From: Tatumella sp. JGM91
GTDB taxonomy: Bacteria; Pseudomonadota; Gammaproteobacteria; Enterobacterales; Enterobacteriaceae
Direction of reading: 5' to 3'
DNA length: 64,000 nucleotides
NCBI RefSeq assembly: GCF_018257575.1
Contig: NZ_JAERJP010000011.1
Coordinates: 124,001 to 188,000, forward strand
The translations under genes and the position numbers were made by a program. The notes beneath the pieces are model-generated. The model was not told where the DNA came from and did no database searches. It saw only the letters and a program-made list of their open reading frames with translations. This document shows, in pieces, positions 7,469-16,788 of this stretch; position 1 is the stretch's first letter, and each line of letters begins with the position of its first letter.

Positions 7469-8404
7469 TTACTGGCGGGAACTGCTGATCACCGGATAAC
7501 CACTGAGGGTCAGGCTATTCTGACCCGCTCTGCTGGTTAACTCTGCTGTCGCTCCGATTGGCAGAGTTACAGTTTGTTGTTCATGACCAAAACTCAGGCC
7601 ATCAATAAAGGGAACGCCGCTCAGTTCCTGCAGGTATTGCCATACACTGTCCAGTGAGAAATCCTGATCATATTCAGAGGGACGGGCACCGCTGAAACTG
7701 CCGGTGATTACTGCCTGCTGACGTTGCAGGATACCCGCATGCCACAGTTGCAATAACATTCTTTCAATGCGGAACGGATGTTCATTCACATCTTCAATCA
7801 CTAAAATACCGTTATCTGTCTGTGGCATCCAGGGGGTACCGGTCAGTGAACTGATCATCGCCAGATTCCCGCCCCACAGTGTGCCGCTGACGCTGAAATC
7901 TTTTTGTTTATTTCCTGACCAGTGGATGGTATAACTTTTTTGCCTCAGAATATTACGAAAGTGCTGCAGGGTAAATTCAGACGGCGGGCTGGCGCCAAAA
8001 TTACCTGCCAGCATCGGCGCGCTGAAAGTAATTAAGCCGCACCGGGATAACAATGCCAGCTGAATGGCGGTGAAATCGCTGTGACCACAAATCGCGACCG
8101 GCTGTCCCGCTAAACGCTTTCCCAGTGCAGAATAATCAATCTGACTCAGTAACCGGCTGGCACCATAACCACCACGTACCGCGAGTACAATATCCGGCAG
8201 ATTTTCACAGTCAGCAAGGTGGTTGAGGTCAGCAAGTCGTTGTTCATCCGTGCCGGCAAATCGCTGATAGCGCCGGGTAACAACCCCGGTATTCTCCAGC
8301 CTGTAACCGGCAGTCAGCAGATAATCCAGTCCGCGCTCAGCGGCCTGCTGGTTAATACAATAGCCCGAAGGGGCGATTAATCGGATTGTAGGGTTAACAG
8401 ACAT
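7469..8404 (-). CDS. ldcA: L,D-carboxypeptidase (muramoyltetrapeptide carboxypeptidase)
   Basis: Cytoplasmic enzyme of murein recycling: it removes the terminal D-alanine from tetrapeptides released from the wall. It belongs to serine peptidase family S66. The 311 residues show the nucleophile motif GHSD (Ser109), the acidic motif IEDVNEHPFRIERML (about 203-217) and the catalytic histidine in LSFGH (His274), in the spacing of the family. The RGGYGASRLL segment near 77-86 is also typical. It is divergent from emtA across 164 bp, as in E. coli, so the pair is a conserved peptidoglycan module. Confidence 0.95.
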   Translation of the reverse strand: MSVNPTIRLIAPSGYCINQQAAERGLDYLLTAGYRLENTGVVTRRYQRFAGTDEQRLADLNHLADCENLPDIVLAVRGGYGASRLLSQIDYSALGKRLAGQPVAICGHSDFTAIQLALLSRCGLITFSAPMLAGNFGASPPSEFTLQHFRNILRQKSYTIHWSGNKQKDFSVSGTLWGGNLAMISSLTGTPWMPQTDNGILVIEDVNEHPFRIERMLLQLWHAGILQRQQAVITGSFSGARPSEYDQDFSLDSVWQYLQELSGVPFIDGLSFGHEQQTVTLPIGATAELTSRAGQNSLTLSGYPVISSSRQ

Positions 8405-8568
8405 AGCAGTAAGTTTGCAGCAAATAATTCAGACAATAGAGCCATCATGGCGAAAATAGCGGGATAAGTCACGCCTTTCAGTCCCGGGGTATTTAAGACA
8501 AACGGTAATTTTCTGCGGATGAGAAATCTGTATCATAGGCGACGCAAAATGATCAGGATAACGATAAC

Positions 8569-9204
8569 GTGAAAATAAAATTTCTTGTGCTCTCTGCCTT
8601 ATTACTGGCAGGGTGTGCCAGTGAACCACCGACGCATACAGTACAGCAAAAATATACACCACTCATTGAAGCACCGCCTTCCAGAGTACTGACCAGTAAT
8701 GATGACTGGTCCCTTTTCACCGAAGATGCTGCCAGTCATTATGGCGTTGATCAACGTTTAATCAGCGCCATTATTAGTGTCGAGTCTGGTGGAAACCCGA
8801 ATGCAGTAAGCCGTTCTGATGCGGTGGGTCTGATGCAAATAAAGGCATCCACCGCAGGCCGTGAGGTTTACCGGGTGCAGGGTAAACGGGGGCAGCCCAC
8901 CCGCAGCGAGCTGAGAGATCCGGCTAAAAATATTGAGATTGGCACGGCATATATTAGAATCCTGCAAAACAGTATGTTGTCCGGCATTCATAATCCTGTC
9001 ACATTGCGATATGCAACCATCGTCTCATACTCCAACGGAGCCGGTGCCTTATTACGCACCTTCTCCCGCAACCGCAATACAGCGATTGCGATGATTAATG
9101 ATATGACGCCACAGCAGTTCTATCGTTTTATTGAGCGCAGACATCCGGCCAGCCAGGCTCCGCGTTATTTGTGGAAAGTCACGAATGCTTATCGTGACAG
9201 TTAA
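8569..9204 (+). CDS. emtA: Membrane-bound endo-lytic murein transglycosylase E
   Basis: Outer-membrane lipoprotein that cleaves glycan strands inside peptidoglycan, forming 1,6-anhydro-muramic ends. The signal ends in the lipobox LLAGC (Cys16). The SLT domain follows, with catalytic Glu72 in ISVESGGNPNAVS, then GLMQIKAST and SNGAGALLRTFS. Length 211 compares with 203 in E. coli. Start is GTG, preceded by AGGA about 10 bases away; no ATG fits better. It is divergent from ldcA and ends in a hairpin terminator. Confidence 0.95.
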   Translation: MKIKFLVLSALLLAGCASEPPTHTVQQKYTPLIEAPPSRVLTSNDDWSLFTEDAASHYGVDQRLISAIISVESGGNPNAVSRSDAVGLMQIKASTAGREVYRVQGKRGQPTRSELRDPAKNIEIGTAYIRILQNSMLSGIHNPVTLRYATIVSYSNGAGALLRTFSRNRNTAIAMINDMTPQQFYRFIERRHPASQAPRYLWKVTNAYRDS

Positions 9205-9217
9205 TACGAGTTACTAA

Positions 9218-9257
9218 GGCTGCTGGTTAAATATCCGGCAGCCAGTCATAATTTTTT
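9218..9257 (+). terminator. Terminator after emtA
   Basis: A 9-bp stem with one G-T pair, GGCTGCTGG (9218-9226) and CCGGCAGCC (9235-9243), is followed by AT-rich sequence and a T run ending at 9257. Confidence 0.6.
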
Positions 9258-9486
9258 CTGACAGGTCGCCTTCTGCTGACTCTGTGACTATACTTACCTG
9301 CTGTACAGGATGTATTAATGTGACTGCAGGATAATTCCGGTACCATTGATGCAAAATGCCTGACAGTCTGCGTATCTGCTGCGCAGTCCATTACCTGGCT
9401 ATTAGCGGGTGAAAAAAAGCAGACAGTGATTACACTGAATAACATTGTTCTGATTTACGTAAAGTCATCAAATGTAAGGAGCTGTT
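9258..9486 (+). promoter_or_regulatory. Upstream region of the GlsB/YeaQ-like gene
   Basis: CTATACTT at 9288-9295 resembles a sigma-S -10 element, but it would give a leader of about 190 bases. Nearer the gene, AAGGAG at 9477-9482 is a strong ribosome site. No other gene is seen. Confidence 0.3.
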
Positions 9487-9735
9487 ATGGGTATTATTTC
9501 ATGGATCATTTTCGGGCTAATCGCCGGTATTCTGGCTAAATGGATTATGCCGGGAAAAGACGGTGGCGGCTTTATTATGACGGTGATCTTAGGGATTGTC
9601 GGGGCACTGGTCGGCGGCTGGATCAGTACGTTTTTTGGCTTTGGCAAAGTCAACGGGTTTAATTTCGGCAGCTTTATAGTCGCAGTGATCGGTTCGCTGG
9701 TGGTACTGTGGATTTACAGAAAAGTTAAAAGCTGA
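9487..9735 (+). CDS. GlsB/YeaQ/YmgE family small membrane protein
   Basis: The 82 residues form about three hydrophobic helices with the family pattern: MGIISWIIFGLIAGILAKWIMPGKDGGG at the start, then an ILGIVGALVGGW glycine-rich helix and a final helix ending in WIYRKVKS. The family was named transglycosylase-associated and is linked to general stress in Enterobacterales. Its true activity is not known. It is monocistronic, with a strong ribosome site upstream and a strong terminator downstream. Confidence 0.88.
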   Translation: MGIISWIIFGLIAGILAKWIMPGKDGGGFIMTVILGIVGALVGGWISTFFGFGKVNGFNFGSFIVAVIGSLVVLWIYRKVKS

Positions 9736-9804
9736 TCCCGGTAATACATTCTGCTTTGCGGGGTAACAGAACCGGCTAAACGGCCTGTTCTGGCATTACT
9801 GAAC

Positions 9805-9836
9805 AAAGGGCCATACCTCCGGTATGGCCCTTTTTG
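9805..9836 (+). terminator. Rho-independent terminator
   Basis: Perfect 13-bp stem: AAAGGGCCATACC (9805-9817) with GGTATGGCCCTTT (9821-9833), loop TCC, T run 9831-9835. It closes the GlsB-like transcript and would also work on the minus strand. Confidence 0.9.
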
Positions 9837-10037
9837 TCTGCATCTCTGATATTTCTGTCATGATAGCCGGATATACCGCTATCTCCCGCAAAAACCTCAC
9901 AATCGGCAAGCTTTAATTGACAACTGCCGGCAGGGGACTTTAAATACTGCGCTATATTACTTTCCGGCAACCCGCTTTTATTCGCCGGGCATCAGAATCT
10001 CGCGGGCCGGATATTAACGCGCAAGGAATTATCCTCC
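9837..10037. other. Intergenic, ycdY leader
   Basis: No gene is seen. AAGGAATTATCC just upstream of the ATG at 10038 supplies the ribosome site. Confidence 0.4.
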
Positions 10038-10598
10038 ATGAATGAATTTTCACTGATCTGTCGTATTCTCGGTTCATTGTATAACCGCTCACCGGCCGAT
10101 CCGGTAATGCAGCCACTGCTGACGGTAATCAGCGAAGGCAAACTACAGCAGCAATGGCCACTGGAACAGGATGAATTACTGGCGGTGTTACAAAAAAGCT
10201 GTGACCTTCCTGCGCTGGAACAGGATTATCGTGCGTTATTCGGCGGAGAAGTACCGGCAGTCTCACCGTTTGGATCTGACTGGGAAGGCGGCCCTCAGCA
10301 GGATGAGGTCCGGACATTTCTGCAACAACGCGGTATGCCTCTGAGTGAAACGCCGGCTAACCATTTCGGGGTATTATTACTGGCGACCTCCTGGCTGGAA
10401 GACCAGTCACAGGAAGATGAATATCTGGCGCAGATGACAGTGTTTGAACAGTTTTTACTTCCGTGGTGCGGGGCATTTCTTGGTAAGACTGAAGCGAATG
10501 CAGAAACGGCATTCTATCGCAGCCTGGCAGGACTCACCCGGGGGGCGATTCAGGCGATGTATGAAGAGTTGTCAGAACAGCAGCAGGAACCCCGTTAA
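10038..10598 (+). CDS. ycdY: YcdY, TorD/DmsD-family chaperone
   Basis: The 186 residues align along their whole length with E. coli YcdY (184): MNEFSLICRILGSLY at the start, WPLEQDELLAVLQKSCD near 41-57, and LLPWCGAFLGK near 136-146. It is an all-helical redox-enzyme maturation-type chaperone. In E. coli YcdY supports metal loading of the zinc phosphatase YcdX and is linked to swarming. Here ycdX is not next to it: the upstream gene is GlsB-like and the downstream gene is on the other strand. Confidence 0.93.
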   Translation: MNEFSLICRILGSLYNRSPADPVMQPLLTVISEGKLQQQWPLEQDELLAVLQKSCDLPALEQDYRALFGGEVPAVSPFGSDWEGGPQQDEVRTFLQQRGMPLSETPANHFGVLLLATSWLEDQSQEDEYLAQMTVFEQFLLPWCGAFLGKTEANAETAFYRSLAGLTRGAIQAMYEELSEQQQEPR

Positions 10599-10664
10599 TT
10601 TATCACGGTAGTTATCAGTATCCGCTCAGGGGGTGTTTTTACCGCTCTGAGCCGGATAACCCGT

Positions 10665-11231
10665 TTAACCTTGTGTCCAGTGATGAGTGCAGCGGTATAC
10701 CCAGGCCGGCGGAACATTTTTCAGCACCCGTTTCCGTTCCCAGGTAAAGTAACGCGACAGTTCTGACTGGGTAAGGGAGGTATACTGAAATTGCACGAAT
10801 ACCCCGCCCGGCGCGAGGCTTTTATGCACCGCCGACAACACGGCATGGCGAACCGGAGGGTCTAATGATAGCAGGGGAAGTCCGGAAAAAATCACGTCGT
10901 ACTGACCGTTGAGCCGCTCGGCAGAATTGGCATGCACCCTGACCCTCGGGTCGTTAATTGCTCTCAGACTGCGTACCAGTGGCGGACTGATTTCAAACAC
11001 ATCAATTTCTGCCTGTGTCGCCATATGCTTCAGCAGAACTTTCGTTAACACACCATCTCCGGCACCCAGTTCCGCGACCCGGCGGACATCTTTCCAGTCA
11101 GCACAGGCAGCCATTGTTTCACACAATGCTATCGATGATGGGGTGATACTGCCCACCTTTCGCGGATTACGAATAAATTGCTGGACAAAACCTGCCTTGG
11201 ACCGAACCAGACTAATGGCAGACGCTAGCAT
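10665..11231 (-). CDS. Small class I SAM-dependent methyltransferase, PmtA-like
   Basis: The ATG at 11231 is preceded by a textbook GGAGG five bases upstream; a longer frame starts at 11249 but lacks a ribosome site, so the 188-residue form is preferred. The Rossmann motif AELGAGDGVLTKVLL (motif I) and a DVFEISPPLV acidic loop mark an AdoMet enzyme. The N-terminal FVQQFIRNPRKVGSITPSS segment is typical of bacterial phospholipid N-methyltransferase-like and rRNA-adenine-dimethylase-like small proteins. The substrate is not clear: it could be a phospholipid, quinone-type or other small substrate. It is monocistronic. Confidence 0.75.
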   Translation of the reverse strand: MLASAISLVRSKAGFVQQFIRNPRKVGSITPSSIALCETMAACADWKDVRRVAELGAGDGVLTKVLLKHMATQAEIDVFEISPPLVRSLRAINDPRVRVHANSAERLNGQYDVIFSGLPLLSLDPPVRHAVLSAVHKSLAPGGVFVQFQYTSLTQSELSRYFTWERKRVLKNVPPAWVYRCTHHWTQG

Positions 11232-11385
11232 GCAGACCTCCATGACCAAATTAACTGTTACTACTATGTACCTGATTCCGCGATAAAGTGCCTGTCTTCA
11301 TACGGAAACTTACAATTATCAGAATAGTCTGTAACCGGGGGATGTGTGATTTTTATAGCAAAACAGATGCGATATTGGCAGGGAG

Positions 11386-11419
11386 AAAACAAGCCAGCCT
11401 GTCAGGAAAACAGGCTGGC
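11386..11419 (-). terminator. Terminator after yqeG
   Basis: Perfect 10-bp stem, GCCAGCCTGT (11393-11402) with ACAGGCTGGC (11410-11419). On the minus strand the stem is followed by TTGTTTTCT. Confidence 0.75.
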
Positions 11420-11425
11420 AGGGGA

Positions 11426-12658
11426 TTATTTAAAAAACATTACCGAGACACATAACACACCGACAATCAGCACCAGCACATTGGCCAGGGAACGGTATGG
11501 CCGTAATACAGGTACCAGCCAGCAGGAGAGGGTTGGCATAATAAACAGGATCAGTGCGATTAACGGACCGCTGATGGCATAAATCATCGACAGTGCATTC
11601 GGGTTAAGGCAACAGATAATAAACGTCACCACCGACACGATAGCCACAGATAAGCCGCGGCTCAGTTTCGGGCCCGGCTTGAAACCTGCCTGCTGCGCTG
11701 CAGAAGAGACCAGCTGAGTCGCCCCTTCGATCACACCAAAGTAGGTGCCGAGAAACGATTTAGACATCGCGACAACCGCGACAACAATCCCTGAGACACT
11801 CAGCCAGCCGGCAGAGGAAGACATCATTGACAGTGCAGACAAGATGGTCAGACCCTGCTGTTTAGCCACCTCGACATTAGCCTCCGGAATGGCCATAAAG
11901 CAGCTGAAGACAAAAAACAGCACACTCAGGCAGATAATCAGATAAGCAACCTTCATGATTTTTTTGCACTTAGCCATCGCCTGGTCATGATATTTCTCGC
12001 GCTGTGCAACAGCAAAGGTAGAAATAATGGGGGTATGGCTAAAGGCAAACACCATAACAGGGATAGAAAACCAGATGGCATGAAGGGTAGAGGGGGTATA
12101 AGTCAGACCGGAGGTCAGCAGGGCAGGCTGCCAGTGGCTGCTGAGGTAGACGGACAGGAACAGAAAGTAAGCTATCAGCGGGAAGACCAGAAAGCCCATC
12201 ACCTTAATCGTCATACCTCGTCCGGTGAGAAAGATCAGGTTCAGTACCGCGACCACTGCCAGACTGAGCAATATCCGGGTACCGTGACCAACGGTCATAT
12301 GCCTTGCCAGCTGTTCCGCCAGTGAATTAGTAATAGCAACAGCATAAATCAGTATCACCACGAAAAAAGCGACAAAGTATAACGCAGAGATCAGATTGCC
12401 GACTTTGCGGCCAAAAAACTCCCGTACTGCTGCAGTAATACCATCCTGGAGATGACCGGCTTTGGAAGCCAGAATGAACTGACATAATGCTTTATGTGGC
12501 CAGTAGGTCAGAGGCCAGGCCAGTAATGCTGTCAGAAACAACACAACTGCGCCTGCGGAGCCTAACTGAATGGGCAGAAACAGCGTTCCGGCCCCTACCG
12601 CAGTGCCATAGAGCGCAAAACTCCATAAAGTTTCTTCTTTCGACCAACATTTAATCAT
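11426..12658 (-). CDS. yqeG: YqeG, HAAAP-family amino acid permease
   Basis: Inner-membrane proton- or sodium-coupled amino-acid carrier of the SdaC/TdcC (hydroxy/aromatic) family. The 410 residues match E. coli YqeG almost throughout, including WSKEETLWSFALYGTAVGAG at the start, FAFSHTPIISTFA in the middle and the final VGVLCVSVMFF. About eleven transmembrane helices are expected. Family relatives carry serine or threonine; the YqeG substrate is less certain. It is monocistronic, divergent from a fructokinase gene, and ends in a strong terminator. Confidence 0.93.
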   Translation of the reverse strand: MIKCWSKEETLWSFALYGTAVGAGTLFLPIQLGSAGAVVLFLTALLAWPLTYWPHKALCQFILASKAGHLQDGITAAVREFFGRKVGNLISALYFVAFFVVILIYAVAITNSLAEQLARHMTVGHGTRILLSLAVVAVLNLIFLTGRGMTIKVMGFLVFPLIAYFLFLSVYLSSHWQPALLTSGLTYTPSTLHAIWFSIPVMVFAFSHTPIISTFAVAQREKYHDQAMAKCKKIMKVAYLIICLSVLFFVFSCFMAIPEANVEVAKQQGLTILSALSMMSSSAGWLSVSGIVVAVVAMSKSFLGTYFGVIEGATQLVSSAAQQAGFKPGPKLSRGLSVAIVSVVTFIICCLNPNALSMIYAISGPLIALILFIMPTLSCWLVPVLRPYRSLANVLVLIVGVLCVSVMFFK

Positions 12659-12986
12659 CTTGCGAGAGTATCCACCCGATAAATAAAAAAAGTGGGCTAA
12701 TCTACCATAATAAAAAGTTATATGTTAGACGCTGTCGCCGGACAGAAGTGTAAGAGAAATGTAACTGAGGGCCTGATTCCTGTGGTTATTGTCCTTTTAT
12801 GGCCACTCTGCACGGGAATAATGGCTTAATCAGCGGTTATGCATAAAAAATTAATAAATAAATTTTGTGATTATGAACGAACATTATTTATTTTCCGTTA
12901 TAATTCGTCGCCGTAAAAACCGGGTGTCTCTGAAGCGTCAACCGGGGTTGCCGGTGTCCCCTGACAGACAAAATGAAGGAAATAAC
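12659..12986. promoter_or_regulatory. Divergent region between yqeG and the fructokinase gene
   Basis: AT-rich from about 12840 to 12900. A TATAAT at 12899-12904 is a good -10 element for the fructokinase gene, giving a leader of about 75 bases with AAGGAAATAAC before the ATG at 12987. No clear operator is seen. Confidence 0.45.
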
Positions 12987-13934
12987 ATGAAAATTTGGGC
13001 TCTGGGTGACGCGGTAGTTGACCTGCTTCCCGTCGGCGAAATGCGCTACCAGGCTTGTGCCGGCGGAGCGCCATTTAATGTGGTTGTCGGTGCGGCCAGG
13101 CTGGCGGCAGAAACCGCGTTTATCGGCCGGGTAGGTGAAGACACCTTCGGTCGCTTCCTGAAAAAAACACTGGAAGAACAGGGTGTTGACGCGGGATATA
13201 TGATCCGCGATGCAGAACACCGCACCAGTACCGTGATGGTCGATTTAGCCGAAAGCGGCGAACGGAGTTTCTCTTTTCTGGTGAATCCATCGGCAGATCA
13301 ATTTCTGACCAGTGATGATTTGCCGCCTTTCGGTCGGGATATTTTACATTTTTGTTCACTGGCCCTGGCGGCAGAAACCTGTCGCGATACTACATTGCAG
13401 GCAGTATCACGGATTAAAGAAAACAATGGCAGTGTCAGTTTCGATCTTAATCTGCGTGAGCAAATGTGGGCCGATAAGCAACAGATGAGGCAGGTCGTCC
13501 GGCAGCAGTGTGCTGCCGCCGATATTCTGAAACTGTCTGATGATGAATTATTCTGGCTGGCTGACGATCAGAGTACGGAATTACAGCAGGCGCTGCATTG
13601 CCTGGAACCTTATCCGGCTGCCCTGAAAATTATTACCCGGGGTAAAGACGGTGTGGTGGTTATCTATCAGGGACAGACCCTGAGCTTTGCCGGCTATCCG
13701 GTGGACAGCATTGATACCACCGGGGCGGGGGATGCTTTTATGGCAGGCTTACTGGCCTGGCTGGCACGCCATGGCATGCCGGATCTCAGTCAGATCAGTG
13801 CACTTATCTCTCAGGCCAGTGCCTGTGGCGCACTGGCAACCACCCGCAAAGGTGCACTGCCGGCATTACCTACCCCGGTACAACTGCACAGCTTTATTCA
13901 TCAGTACGGGTTACTGGCTTCCTCCGGTTGCTAA
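12987..13934 (+). CDS. PfkB-family fructokinase (ScrK/CscK-like)
   Basis: Cytoplasmic sugar kinase expected to convert fructose to fructose 6-phosphate with ATP. The ATG at 12987 has AAGGA 7 bases upstream; an in-frame start 120 bases earlier has no ribosome site, so the 315-residue form is chosen. Family signatures are present: GGAPFNVVVGAARL near 25-38, the HRTSTVMVDL strand, and the anion-hole/catalytic motif DTTGAGDAFMAGLL near 240-253 with the catalytic Asp. Overall it resembles E. coli CscK. No sucrose transporter or hydrolase gene is adjacent, so it may handle free fructose; aminoimidazole-riboside kinase is a possible alternative. Confidence 0.85.
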   Translation: MKIWALGDAVVDLLPVGEMRYQACAGGAPFNVVVGAARLAAETAFIGRVGEDTFGRFLKKTLEEQGVDAGYMIRDAEHRTSTVMVDLAESGERSFSFLVNPSADQFLTSDDLPPFGRDILHFCSLALAAETCRDTTLQAVSRIKENNGSVSFDLNLREQMWADKQQMRQVVRQQCAAADILKLSDDELFWLADDQSTELQQALHCLEPYPAALKIITRGKDGVVVIYQGQTLSFAGYPVDSIDTTGAGDAFMAGLLAWLARHGMPDLSQISALISQASACGALATTRKGALPALPTPVQLHSFIHQYGLLASSGC

Positions 13935-13939
13935 ACCTG

Positions 13940-13976
13940 CCAGCCGGCTGGCGGTGAGCACCGCCGGCTGGTTTTT
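13940..13976 (+). terminator. Terminator after the fructokinase gene
   Basis: CCAGCCGG (13940-13947) pairs with CCGGCTGG (13964-13971) around a GC-rich inner part, followed by five T. Confidence 0.85.
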
Positions 13977-14073
13977 GCTGTCAGCCTTCTGTCTGCTGTA
14001 TTTGCGACCCTCGCCGCGTCCTGCCTGCTGCCCCTGCCTCGCGTCAGATCACACAATTGGCGGATTCTTTGCT

Positions 14074-14103
14074 TTGCGTCAAATCAATTGAGAACTATTC
14101 TCA
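14074..14103 (+). promoter_or_regulatory. FNR site and Fur box upstream of feoAB
   Basis: TTGCG-TCAA-ATCAA (14074-14087) has one perfect and one degenerate half of the FNR consensus TTGAT-N4-ATCAA. Immediately after it, TGAGAACTATTCTCA (14089-14103) is a perfect inverted repeat matching 12 of 14 defined positions of the 15-bp Fur consensus. The pair lies 50-80 bases upstream of feoA. This arrangement fits the known anaerobic activation and iron repression of feo. Confidence 0.8.
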
Positions 14104-14155
14104 TTATTATACCGGTCATTGACTGATACCGAATGACTGAATAAGGAATATTGCT

Positions 14156-14404
14156 ATGACAGTGACTGCCGGTCACCGTTATCTTATCCGCGCGATTAAC
14201 CCGCAAACACCGCCTGCATTCCGGCAGAGGTTACTGTCACTGGGCTTACTGCCGGGTACTGATTTTCAGGTAGTCAGGGTCGCCCCGTTAGGTGATCCGC
14301 TGGAGATCCATACCCGCACCATGAATCTGATGTTACGCCGCAGAGATTTACGCTCACTGAGCCTGGAAAGACTGCCAGCCACTGGCGGAGGCGATCAGCG
14401 ATGA
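14156..14404 (+). CDS. feoA: Ferrous iron transport protein A
   Basis: Small SH3-like cytoplasmic protein that supports FeoB. The 82 residues include the typical FRQRLLSLGLLPGTDFQVVRVAPLGDPLEI core. A good ribosome site (AAGGAATATTGCT) precedes the ATG. The stop overlaps the feoB start by four bases (ATGA), so translation is probably coupled. Confidence 0.95.
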   Translation: MTVTAGHRYLIRAINPQTPPAFRQRLLSLGLLPGTDFQVVRVAPLGDPLEIHTRTMNLMLRRRDLRSLSLERLPATGGGDQR

Positions 14405-16728
14405 GCAGAAAACCACTGACCATTGGGCTGGCAGGAAACCCGAATACCGGTAAAACCACCCTGTTCAATCAGTTAACCGGTGCCAGTCAGCGCACAGGTA
14501 ACTGGGCAGGTGTGACCGTCGAACGTAAAGAAGGTTTTTTTACTACCGGCAGTGCGCTGGTCCAGCTGGTGGATTTACCGGGGCTCTATTCTCTGACCGT
14601 GACCTCGCCAGAAGCCTCGGTTGATGAGCAAATCGCAGCGCAGTTTATTGTCGGGCATAACGCCGGACTACTGATTAATGTGGTTGATGCCAGTGCCCTG
14701 CAACGCAACTTATGGCTGAGCTTACAGTTACTTGCTACCGGAATTCCCTGCATTCTGGTGCTTAATATGATGGATGTGGCGGCACAGCGCGGCATTATTC
14801 CGGATATTCCGCGACTGGCGGCACGGCTGGGATGTCCGGTGATCCCGATGGTATCGACCCGTAAACAGGGGCTGGTGGCCCTGAAACATGCTATCGATCA
14901 CAGCCAGGCCTCACCGCCAGCCAGGCAACCGCCTGACTTACTGGCATTACCCCCGGCAATAGATCAGCTGGCATCGCAAATCTCAGCGCATATTAGTGCT
15001 TCTTTTCCGCCGGCACTTCGGCGCTGGCTGGCATTGCAAGTACTGGAAGGGGATATCTGCAGTCGGCAGTATCTTTCAGAAAACGTCCTGACAGAGACCG
15101 ATGCACTGCCGGGAGAGGAGGAGGATATTCCATTAAAAATGGCCAGGTTACGTCAGCAGACAGCGCGGCAACTGGCGGATGATGTTGTCAGCCAGCAGTC
15201 CGCCACACCGCACCTGCTGACCCGCAGACTGGACCGGATAGTCATGAACCGCTGGCTCGGATTACCGGTATTTTTTCTGATGATGTACCTGATGTTTTTT
15301 CTGGCGATTAATGTCGGCGGGGCCCTGCAACCCCTGTTTGACCTTGGTTCCGTGACCCTGTTTATTCACGGCATTCAATGGCTGGGCTGGGCCGGACAGT
15401 TGCCGTCCGGTGTGACGGATTTTCTGGCCAGCGGTATTGGCGGAGGGATCAATACGGTACTGCCTTTAATACCGCAAATCGGCATTATGTACCTGCTGAT
15501 GACCTTTATGGAAGATTCCGGCTATATGGCACGGGCGGCCTTTGTCATGGACCGGCTGATGCAATGGCTGGGATTGCCCGGTAAATCCTTTGTCCCGCTG
15601 ATCACCGGATTTGGCTGCAATGTCCCGGCGGTGATGGGGACCCGCAGTCTCGACTCCCCGCGGGAACGACTGATGACGATATTAATGGCACCTTTTATGT
15701 CCTGCGGTGCCAGACTGGCGATTTTCGCTGTTTTTTCGTCGGTATTCTTCGGTCACCACAGCGCCCTGGCGGTGTTTGCCCTGTATCTTACCGGGATTGT
15801 GGTTGCGATAATGACCGGCTTATTACTGAAATACACATTGCTGCGTGGCGAAGCCCGGCCATTTATTATGGAACTGCCGCTCTACCATCTGCCGCATATG
15901 AAAAGCCTGATGCTGCAAAGCTGGCAGAGATTACGGGAATTTGTCTGGCGGGCAGGGAAAGTGATAGTGGTGGTCAGCTTACTGATCAGTGGCCTGAACA
16001 GTTTTGCAATTAACGGACAAGTGGTCAGCCCTGAAAACCCGCCGGCACTGCAAACGGTCGGCCAGTTTATCACACCGTTGCTGCAGCCAATGGGTATCCG
16101 GCAGGATAACTGGCAGGCAACGGTTGGCCTGATCACCGGCGCGATGGCGAAAGAAGTGGTGATCGGCACGTTAAATACGCTCTATACTTCACAAATGATG
16201 GAAGAACAGTCTTTTGATCCGTCACAGTTCAGTCCATGGGAAGAACTGACAGCAGCCTGGCAAGCGACGCGTGACAGTCTGGCAGCAACCTTTAGTCCGG
16301 CGGCACTGGAAAATCCTCTGCAGGCCAGCCAGGGGGATGCAGAAATGGGGATTGCCGCCTCAGGGCTGATGCAGCAGAAGTTTGCCGGCAGTGGCGGCGC
16401 ATTTTGTTATCTGCTGTTTGTATTGTTGTATGTACCCTGTGCCTCGGTTATGGGGGCGATCACCCGCGAAAGTAATCGTTACTGGATGCTGTTTTCGGTG
16501 TTCTGGGGGCTGAGTATTGCCTGGTCCGTCGCGACAGTCAGCTGGCAGTTAATCAGTTTTCGCGAATCCCCTCTCAGTGCCGGACTGATTCTGACAGGGG
16601 TGATAGTATATAACCTGCTGCTGATACTGTTAATGTCCCGCTGTACACCACGCAGTTTCAACCCGGCCAGTCCGGCGATGGCCTGCAGACAATGTACTGC
16701 CTGTCGTGGCGGCAGGGGTTGTCACTGA
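14401..16728 (+). CDS. feoB: Ferrous iron transporter B (Fe2+ permease, GTPase)
   Basis: Main anaerobic Fe2+ uptake protein of the inner membrane. The N-terminal G domain (about 1-170) shows G1 GNPNTGKT, G3 DLPGLYSL and the G4 motif NMMD. A GDI-like helical domain follows, then two Gate regions with GFGCNVPAVMGTR (about 405-417). The 775 residues compare with 773 in E. coli. The last 15 residues are cysteine-rich (CRQCTACRGGRGCH). No feoC follows; the next gene is ecotin. FNR and Fur control is indicated upstream of feoA. Confidence 0.97.
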   Translation: MSRKPLTIGLAGNPNTGKTTLFNQLTGASQRTGNWAGVTVERKEGFFTTGSALVQLVDLPGLYSLTVTSPEASVDEQIAAQFIVGHNAGLLINVVDASALQRNLWLSLQLLATGIPCILVLNMMDVAAQRGIIPDIPRLAARLGCPVIPMVSTRKQGLVALKHAIDHSQASPPARQPPDLLALPPAIDQLASQISAHISASFPPALRRWLALQVLEGDICSRQYLSENVLTETDALPGEEEDIPLKMARLRQQTARQLADDVVSQQSATPHLLTRRLDRIVMNRWLGLPVFFLMMYLMFFLAINVGGALQPLFDLGSVTLFIHGIQWLGWAGQLPSGVTDFLASGIGGGINTVLPLIPQIGIMYLLMTFMEDSGYMARAAFVMDRLMQWLGLPGKSFVPLITGFGCNVPAVMGTRSLDSPRERLMTILMAPFMSCGARLAIFAVFSSVFFGHHSALAVFALYLTGIVVAIMTGLLLKYTLLRGEARPFIMELPLYHLPHMKSLMLQSWQRLREFVWRAGKVIVVVSLLISGLNSFAINGQVVSPENPPALQTVGQFITPLLQPMGIRQDNWQATVGLITGAMAKEVVIGTLNTLYTSQMMEEQSFDPSQFSPWEELTAAWQATRDSLAATFSPAALENPLQASQGDAEMGIAASGLMQQKFAGSGGAFCYLLFVLLYVPCASVMGAITRESNRYWMLFSVFWGLSIAWSVATVSWQLISFRESPLSAGLILTGVIVYNLLLILLMSRCTPRSFNPASPAMACRQCTACRGGRGCH

Positions 16729-16788
16729 AACCTTAGCGGTTGAAGGCCAGTACAGAATGATGTTGTATTACTTACTTTAGGAAATTCT

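Noticed and set aside
13980-14073. REP/ERIC-type repeat ahead of feoA
   Set aside because: GC-rich and irregular, but no matching second copy or conserved repeat core was seen in the window.
16729-16788. feoC behind feoB
   Set aside because: Only 60 bases separate feoB from ecotin, too short for feoC.
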